A stretch of DNA of 11,209 nucleotides from Planctomycetota bacterium. GTDB taxonomy: Bacteria; Planctomycetota; UBA11346. The notes below the pieces were generated by a model, which saw only the letters and a program-made list of their open reading frames with translations, ran no database searches and was not told the origin of the DNA. This document shows, piece after piece, positions 1 through 5,301 of the stretch. How positions within the stretch are numbered: position 1 is the first letter of the stretch; each line of letters opens with the position of its first letter. The stretch covers positions 1-11,209 of the forward strand of contig JAHEDF010000078.1 of assembly GCA_024641365.1 (NCBI GenBank), read 5' to 3'. Made by a program: the position numbers and the translations under genes.

Positions 1-542
1 TAATGAACGCCGCAATCAACGATGGGCGATGAGGATGCCATTAAACTACGATGAACATCCCACATGCGTCCGTGACTTTGTTGATTTAAATTCATGCGCA
101 TAACCAACGGCTTACCTAATTGCTGCGCTTCGTGAATAAATGCCTGCCACGATGGATGATGCCGTAAAATATAACCAACGACTAATTGTTTTTTTGCTGC
201 TTTCGCAGCCGCAATAACGCGTTCGCACGATTCCACAGTTGGGGCAACTGGTTTTTCGGTAAATACATGACAGCCCTGAGCAAATGCCGCGACGGCAATT
301 GCTTCATGTGTATCGGGATAGGTAGAAATACAGACAGCATCTGGTTTGGTTTTACTCAGTGCCGCTTTCCAGTCATCAAATAATGCGTGACCACCACCTA
401 ATTCTTTATCGACATCGTTTTTACTTTTTCCACGAGCCACTAATCCAACAATTTCAAAGCCATCAATAGCATGAAAAGCCTTTGCATGTGATCGTCCCAT
501 ATTTCCACAACCAATTACCAAAACACGAATCCGAGCGGCCAT
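1..542 (-). CDS. Gfo/Idh/MocA family oxidoreductase, cytoplasmic, C-terminus beyond the left edge
   Basis: Reading the minus strand from the ATG at 542-540 gives 180 intact codons and no stop before the window edge, so only the N-terminal half of a typical 330-400 residue enzyme is visible. It begins MAARIRVLVIGCGNMGRSHA, a Rossmann nucleotide-binding fold with GCGNMG at residues 11-16. The family's catalytic-lysine motif is intact as TEKPVA (EKP at 96-98), and the start of the second conserved motif is seen as DCGVH (176-180). There is no signal peptide, so it should act in the cytoplasm on a sugar, polyol or cyclitol with NAD(P); the substrate cannot be read from sequence. The start is supported by AGGGGAA just upstream. 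It is divergent from the DUF1080 gene, with about 160 bp between starts, so the two may share a control region. The family call is firm; the reaction is unknown. Confidence 0.9.
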   Translation of the reverse strand, partial: MAARIRVLVIGCGNMGRSHAKAFHAIDGFEIVGLVARGKSKNDVDKELGGGHALFDDWKAALSKTKPDAVCISTYPDTHEAIAVAAFAQGCHVFTEKPVAPTVESCERVIAAAKAAKKQLVVGYILRHHPSWQAFIHEAQQLGKPLVMRMNLNQQSHGRMWDVHRSLMASSSPIVDCGVH

Positions 543-702
543 AGTTTCCCCTTATTTTAACAGCCTGTCAAAGGCGGTAACTCATACAGGCGGGCTTTCC
601 CATATTCCTGTCAATGTTGTCACACACACGCGAGACGAAAAGGCGGCCTACCCCCCCATCCATATACACAACGCGCCAGCACATGGCATGGTAAGACTCA
701 TC
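543..702. other. Divergent intergenic region between the oxidoreductase and DUF1080 genes
   Basis: This stretch must hold the promoters of both divergent genes, but I see no convincing -35/-10 pair on either strand. It contains a short inverted repeat, GCCTGT (563-568) and ACAGGC (586-591), separated by 17 bases. That could be an operator half-site pair or chance. It also holds a CA-rich run near 619-629 and a run of seven C at about 651-657. The minus-strand gene has a good ribosome binding site (AAGGGGAAA) directly before its start. Confidence 0.35.
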
Positions 703-2025
703 ATGCGTAACCTTCTTTCTTTATCCGCGGTTCTTCTGTGTTCTTTGGCTGTTTCATCGGCGCTCGCGCTTGAAACACCAAATGGATTTAGCCCGTTGTT
801 CAACGGAAAAGATCTCAACGGTTGGTGGGGACTTGGCACGCAAAGCCCAGCAAAATGGCGCGATATTCCCGACGATAAATTCGCCGCCAATAAAGCTGCG
901 AGCATTAAAGATATTGAAGCGCATTGGAGCGTCGCAGATGAAGTCCTTATCAATGATGGTAAAGGATTATATTTAACCACTGATAAATATTATAGCGATT
1001 TTGAATTATTAATTGATTACAAAACCGTCGCCAAAGCCGACAGTGGAATTTATTTACGCGGCGTTCCGCAGGTACAAATCTGGGACTCTACTGAAGAAAA
1101 GAATTTTAAAATTGGCGCTGATAAAGGTTCAGGCGGCTTATGGAATAATAGCAAAGGCGCACCTGGAAAAGATCCTTTAGTATTAGCGGATAAACCATTC
1201 GGCGAATGGAATCATTTTCGCATCGTCATGGTTGGCGAACGGGTAACCGTGTGGCTCAACGATAAACTGGTCGTCGACCACGCACGTCTCGAAAATTATT
1301 TTGATCGTAAAGGCCCTCTCCCACGTAATGGCCCCATCCAATTGCAAACGCATGGCGGAGCCATTTCTTGGCGTAATGTTTTTATTCGCGAAATTGCTCC
1401 TGATGAAGCGATGAAAATATTACGCAATGGTGGGCCTGATAAAAATGAGCCCGTCGCTAATGGCTCTGAAGCAATATTTAATGGCAAAGATTTTACCGGC
1501 TGGAAAGGTCCAACTGATCAATACGAAGTAGTTGACGGAGCTATATTTTGTAAGCAGGGCAAAGGTGGCACCATTTTCACAGAGGCGGTGTACCAAGATT
1601 TCACGGTCGAATTTGAATATGTGGTTCCACCCGGTGCAAATAATGGCTTAGCCATTCGCTATCCCGGTCAGGGCGACACCGCCTATGTGGGCATGTGCGA
1701 ATTACAGGTGCTTGATAGCGAGCACCCCAAATACGCAAAACTTGATAAACGTCAGTACCATGGCTCTGCCTATGGCATGGCCGCAGCGCATCGTGGCTAT
1801 GATTTTCCAGCCGGAACTTGGAATCATCAAATTGTCACGGTGCGTGGCTCGACCATTGTCGTTGAATTAAACGGTACCCAGATTTTGAACGCTGATTTAT
1901 CCAAAATAACCGAGTATATGGCCAATAAAACACATCCAGGTAAAGAACGGACGGAAGGTCACTTCGGCTTCGCAGGCCACAATGACCCGGTTGGCTACCG
2001 CAATGTGCGCATCAAACGCTGGTAA
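703..2025 (+). CDS. Secreted tandem DUF1080 (3-keto-disaccharide hydrolase-like) protein
   Basis: The product is about 440 residues with two DUF1080/PF06439 modules. I place the start at 703 (MRNLLSLSAVLLCSL...): it gives a standard signal peptide with likely cleavage after ALA (residue 22). An in-frame ATG at 688 adds only five residues and has no ribosome binding site. Module 1 (about residues 29-231) opens FSPLFNGKDLNGW, carries SGIYLRGVPQVQIWDS and closes ISWRNVFIREI. Module 2 (about 256-440) opens AIFNGKDFTGW, carries NNGLAIRY, ELQVLDS and HGSAYG, and closes VGYRNVRIKRW. The fold is a concanavalin-like beta-sandwich; some members hydrolyse 3-keto-glycosides, others may only bind sugar. 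The two modules are quite divergent, so they may differ in substrate or one may be a binding module. It sits 143 bp ahead of two exported oxidoreductases, which supports a role in 3-keto-glycan breakdown. The domain call is firm; the activity is inferred. Confidence 0.88.
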   Translation: MRNLLSLSAVLLCSLAVSSALALETPNGFSPLFNGKDLNGWWGLGTQSPAKWRDIPDDKFAANKAASIKDIEAHWSVADEVLINDGKGLYLTTDKYYSDFELLIDYKTVAKADSGIYLRGVPQVQIWDSTEEKNFKIGADKGSGGLWNNSKGAPGKDPLVLADKPFGEWNHFRIVMVGERVTVWLNDKLVVDHARLENYFDRKGPLPRNGPIQLQTHGGAISWRNVFIREIAPDEAMKILRNGGPDKNEPVANGSEAIFNGKDFTGWKGPTDQYEVVDGAIFCKQGKGGTIFTEAVYQDFTVEFEYVVPPGANNGLAIRYPGQGDTAYVGMCELQVLDSEHPKYAKLDKRQYHGSAYGMAAAHRGYDFPAGTWNHQIVTVRGSTIVVELNGTQILNADLSKITEYMANKTHPGKERTEGHFGFAGHNDPVGYRNVRIKRW

Positions 2026-2037
2026 ATGAACTCCACA

Positions 2038-2061
2038 TTCTCCGGTCCTATCACCGGAGAA
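2038..2061 (+). terminator. Hairpin after the DUF1080 gene, weak or attenuating terminator
   Basis: TTCTCCGGT (2038-2046) and ACCGGAGAA (2053-2061) form a perfect 9-bp stem with a 6-base loop, starting 13 bases after the DUF1080 stop. No T-run follows, so it is not a classic intrinsic terminator. It could protect the 3' end of the upstream message, attenuate readthrough into the oxidoreductase genes, or be a processing site. The inverted repeat is certain; its role is not. Confidence 0.45.
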
Positions 2062-2168
2062 AGACCACTACCTTTACGCCTGTTCGCCAACCCGTGATTG
2101 ACGACAATACCCAGGTTCAGTTACCGTATCTCTAGTAGACTTCGTCGCCCAAGGACTGTTTTCAGCTT

Positions 2169-3503
2169 ATGACTAATTCATCACATTCTGGGCCATCACA
2201 TCCAGAGCCATCACATCCATCCACTTCTACTGATGCACCATTACTTGGACGTCGTCATATTATTGGAGCTGGTTCGCTGCTGGCGATGGGTCTGCTCATG
2301 GGCGACCGCCCGGTATATGCAGAAGAATTTGTTGGCCCCAAACCAACTGATGGCGCAAATGTAACGCCTGTCGGTTGCGCCGTTATTGGTTTAGGTGTGC
2401 ATGGCCGCGATATATTAACCGCATTAAGTCACACCCCAGGCGCCGATGTTAAAATGGTGTGTGATAATTATGAGCGTGCACACAATCGTGCGCTAGAAAT
2501 ATTTCCAAATGCCAAGGCAGTCATTGATGCTAAAGAAGTTTTCGATGATAAATCAGTTCAAGCCGTGTGGATCGCAACCCCACCACATCATCATAAAGAT
2601 TTAGTCATTGCTGCACTACAAGCTGGTAAACATGTGTACTGTGAAGCACCACTTGCACATACCATCGACGATGCACGTGAAATTGCTAAAGCTGCAATCG
2701 GTGCCAAGGGACAAATATTTCACAGCGGCTTACAACAACGCACTAATCCGCAACATTTACATGTTGAAAAATTTATTCGCACCGGTGCACTTGGGAAAAT
2801 TACCCAAGGTCGTGGACATTGGCATCGCCGCACCTCCTGGAAACGCGGTGCAGCAACAGACGAACGACAAAAAGCATTAAATTGGCGATTACAGCCTGAT
2901 ATTACTCCCGGATTAATGGGCGAGGTTGGCATTCATCAAATAGATGTTGCCACGTGGTTTTTGAAAAAGTTACCAACAAAAGTGACCGGCTTTGGTGGTG
3001 TTTTAGGATGGACTGATGGTCGCGAAGTGCACGACACGGTCCAATGTGTAGTTTCCTATCCTGGTAATCGTAATTTCGTGTACGATGCCACGCTCACCAA
3101 TTCATTTAATGCCAATAGCGAATTATTCCAAGGCACTGACGCAGCGGTTTTATTACGCGATCATCGCGCATGGATGTTTAAAGAAGCTGACTCCGCCGCA
3201 TTAGGATGGGAAGTCTATGCCTACCGCGAAAAAATTGGAGATGATACCGGCATCGCTTTAGTTGCTGATGCGACAAAAATTTTAGCCCAAGGAAAACAAC
3301 CAGGCGAAAATCGCGATGTCGATCCAACCCGCACGGCATTAGTCACCGCTGCCGAAGCATTTCTATATGCAATTCGCACAAAGACCGAGAGTGCATGCGA
3401 TGCTTTAACTGGTTTTCAGGCCACGGTAATTGCTCTCAAAGCACATGAGGCAACCGTCAATGGCACCGCTATTACCTTCGACCCAGCGTGGTTTGAAATT
3501 TAA
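2169..3503 (+). CDS. Tat-exported Gfo/Idh/MocA family protein with EKP lysine replaced (CEAPLA)
   Basis: This 444-residue protein has an unusual Ser/His/Pro-rich leader (residues 4-18), then a twin-arginine signal (RR at 28-29, hydrophobic stretch 31-44, cleavage near VYA at 49-51). The Rossmann domain follows with GLGVHG (74-79) and ATPPHHH (136-142). Where the family has the catalytic-lysine motif EKP, this protein reads CEAPLA (158-163), with Ala160 in the lysine position. The second motif is partly kept as GEVGIHQID (251-259; His256 and Asp259 present, Glu252 where Asp is usual). The C-terminal alpha/beta domain runs to WFEI. AAGGA at 2151-2155 lies a little far (13 bases) from the ATG, but the Tat signal requires a start this far upstream. 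It lies 50 bp before the next oxidoreductase, so the two are probably co-transcribed. It may be a subfamily with altered chemistry or a sugar-binding protein rather than a normal dehydrogenase. Confidence 0.88.
   Translation: MTNSSHSGPSHPEPSHPSTSTDAPLLGRRHIIGAGSLLAMGLLMGDRPVYAEEFVGPKPTDGANVTPVGCAVIGLGVHGRDILTALSHTPGADVKMVCDNYERAHNRALEIFPNAKAVIDAKEVFDDKSVQAVWIATPPHHHKDLVIAALQAGKHVYCEAPLAHTIDDAREIAKAAIGAKGQIFHSGLQQRTNPQHLHVEKFIRTGALGKITQGRGHWHRRTSWKRGAATDERQKALNWRLQPDITPGLMGEVGIHQIDVATWFLKKLPTKVTGFGGVLGWTDGREVHDTVQCVVSYPGNRNFVYDATLTNSFNANSELFQGTDAAVLLRDHRAWMFKEADSAALGWEVYAYREKIGDDTGIALVADATKILAQGKQPGENRDVDPTRTALVTAAEAFLYAIRTKTESACDALTGFQATVIALKAHEATVNGTAITFDPAWFEI
2178..2222 (+). repeat. Three 15-bp direct repeats encoding a PSHPx pentapeptide
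   Basis: Three consecutive in-frame 15-base units occur: 2178-2192, 2193-2207 and 2208-2222. Units 2 and 3 share CCATCACATCCA exactly, while unit 1 is diverged. They encode SSHSG, PSHPE and PSHPS. The repeat lies directly after the start codon, ahead of the twin-arginine signal, and explains the long n-region of this leader. It probably arose by slippage and could vary in copy number between strains. Confidence 0.75.
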
Positions 3504-3553
3504 ATTCAACGTTACCAACCTCATCGGTTCACAGCTTAAACAAAGGAAACTCC

Positions 3554-4933
3554 ATGTCCCGTACCCCAAAAATATCCGGCGTATCTCGTCGCCAATTACT
3601 GAAAGGTGCCACGACCGCTGCGGCCGCTTTGGGCATAACCGGTGTTTCATCGCATCGCGTTTTCGGCGCTGATAATTTAGTCATTCCAACACCAACTGCC
3701 GATACCGGCAAATATACAGCCGGACCAATTCCCAAAGGTACAACTCAAGCAGAAGGTCGCAAAATTGGCGCAAATGATAAAATTAAAGTCGCGGTAATTG
3801 GCGTCGGTGGTCAAGGCTTTGGCGCTCATGTTAAAGGCTTAATTAAACATGCCGCAGCAAATAATATTGAACTTATCGCAGCGTGCGATGTGTATGAACC
3901 CCGTCGTGAACGTGCCCTAAAAGAAATTGGAGGCGCTGGTGTAGCCTCTCCGCAAGTTGAAAAAGATTACAGAAAAATCCTTGATAATAAAGACATTGAT
4001 GCCGTGGTCGTTGCCACGCCAGAACACTGGCATGCACAAATTTCCATTCACGCCATGGAAGCTGGCAAACACGTCTACTGCGAAAAACCGATGACGCGTT
4101 ATGCTGACGAAGCATTCCAAATTGTAGATACACAAAAACGCACCGGAAAAATTTTCCAATTAGGCATTCAATTTACTTCTGATCCGAAAATGCATGCCGT
4201 TGGCGAATTTATTCGCGCCGGTAAAATTGGTCCTTTAGTCGCTGGGCAAAGCAGCTACTGCCGCAACGCTGGCCCCAAAGGTGAATGGAATTATGGCATC
4301 GATAAAGGCGCAGGCCCCGATAATTTGGACTGGGATTTATGGCTTGGCTCTGCACCAAAACGCGAATGGAATGATGATGCCAAAGAACGCTTCTTCCGTT
4401 ATCGCAAATATTGGGACTACAGTGCAGGTATTTTAGGCGACTTAATGCCACATCGCATGGGACCATTTATTATTGGTTGTGGCAATCCCGAATATCCACT
4501 GCGCGTAACTTCCCTGGGTAACCGCAAAGTGTCTTTGGATCGCGAAGTTGACGATAACGTCCAAGTCATGGCTGAATTCCCAAGTGGCTGGACCATGACT
4601 TTCAATGGCTCTACCGTTAATGAGCAAGGTCTGCCTGATTTATTCCGTGGGCATAAAGCATCCATCTATTTTGGTGGTGAAGGAGCTCTGGCAAAACCAG
4701 AACGTCCATTTGCGGAAGATTTTGAAGAAACCGTCGTTCACAAAGGTGGTCCGAAAGATATTCCCGTACACCATGCTAATTGGTTTAATGCCATTCGCAC
4801 CGGTGCCGTGAATAATTGCACTGCAGAACTCGGGGCAAAAATTCAAATCATCTTAGCCATGGCGGAAATGTCATCACGCATGAATAAAATGATGACGTTT
4901 GATGAAGCGACCCGCACTATCAAACCTGGGTAA
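3554..4933 (+). CDS. Tat-exported Gfo/Idh/MocA family oxidoreductase
   Basis: This 459-residue protein has a near-canonical twin-arginine signal, VSRRQLLKGA (residues 10-19, RR at 12-13), with cleavage around residues 38-40 (VFGA/D). Export by Tat fits an enzyme that folds around NAD(P) before secretion. The Rossmann domain has VAVIGVGGQG (79-88), ATPEHWH (154-160) and an intact CEKPMT motif (176-181), so the catalytic lysine is at 178. The second motif is altered: GDLMPHRMGP (295-304) keeps a histidine (300), but the downstream aspartate of the usual DxGxHxxD is missing. The region WNYGIDKGAGPDNLDWDLWLG (about 245-265) matches the W-D-x-W-L-G segment common in exported planctomycete members. 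AAAGGAAA six bases before the ATG is a strong ribosome binding site. It is the last gene before a strong terminator. The likely role is oxidation of a glycoside hydroxyl; the substrate is unknown. Confidence 0.92.
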   Translation: MSRTPKISGVSRRQLLKGATTAAAALGITGVSSHRVFGADNLVIPTPTADTGKYTAGPIPKGTTQAEGRKIGANDKIKVAVIGVGGQGFGAHVKGLIKHAAANNIELIAACDVYEPRRERALKEIGGAGVASPQVEKDYRKILDNKDIDAVVVATPEHWHAQISIHAMEAGKHVYCEKPMTRYADEAFQIVDTQKRTGKIFQLGIQFTSDPKMHAVGEFIRAGKIGPLVAGQSSYCRNAGPKGEWNYGIDKGAGPDNLDWDLWLGSAPKREWNDDAKERFFRYRKYWDYSAGILGDLMPHRMGPFIIGCGNPEYPLRVTSLGNRKVSLDREVDDNVQVMAEFPSGWTMTFNGSTVNEQGLPDLFRGHKASIYFGGEGALAKPERPFAEDFEETVVHKGGPKDIPVHHANWFNAIRTGAVNNCTAELGAKIQIILAMAEMSSRMNKMMTFDEATRTIKPG

Positions 4934-4961
4934 TATTTTAAACTCAGACAATTTGACATCA

Positions 4962-4998
4962 AAGAAGGGTCCGGAAATCCGGGCCCTTCTTTTTTTTT
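4962..4998 (+). terminator. Strong intrinsic terminator closing the DUF1080-oxidoreductase block
   Basis: AAGAAGGGTCCGG (4962-4974) pairs with CCGGGCCCTTCTT (4979-4991) through 13 base pairs, including one T-G wobble, around the tetraloop AAAT. It is followed by an unbroken T-run that ends at 4998. The stem begins 28 bases after the stop of the upstream gene. This is a textbook rho-independent terminator and separates the upstream transcript from the esterase gene. Confidence 0.93.
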
Positions 4999-5301
4999 AA
5001 GAATTGCACCTAATTCCAATTTTACATCCAATAATATCCATCGCGGTTGAAGTTATCTAAACTAATCGAGTCAAGGAAATACATAAGAATAATTTAATTT
5101 ATTGGTTATTTAACAGCGTATAAAATTAGAGCATTACAGTAAAACACCGTCTTTGTCCTTTTTTCGATGGTCAAAGTCATTTTTCCGCGTATCAACGCTC
5201 GCAATTGAGACCTGTATTTTTCCCAGGCATACACACGAGCCCAAATCGCTCATAACGTGTCTTTTTGTAGAATTAAACATACTGCTTTTTTCGGGATCAA
5301 T
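4999..5301. other. AT-rich gene-free region upstream of the esterase gene
   Basis: About 300 bases after the terminator hold no credible gene on either strand; the short open frames here lack ribosome binding sites and family features. The region is clearly AT-rich and should contain the esterase promoter. Possible -10 elements are TATAAA (5119-5124) and TAGAAT (5268-5273), but neither has a convincing -35 at 16-18 bases. No inverted repeats of note or riboswitch-like folds were seen by eye. Confidence 0.4.

Noticed and set aside
648..980. A 110-codon minus-strand open frame across the DUF1080 start
   Set aside because: It is antisense to the signal peptide and first module and has no family features; it is a shadow of the real gene.
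4953..4976. TTGACA at 4953-4958 as a -35 promoter element
   Set aside because: No -10 element lies 16-18 bases downstream; that position falls inside the terminator hairpin.
5257..5301. GTG at 5257 as the esterase start
   Set aside because: It lacks a ribosome binding site and would put 15 polar and aromatic residues before a good signal peptide; the ATG at 5302 has GGGA at the proper distance.
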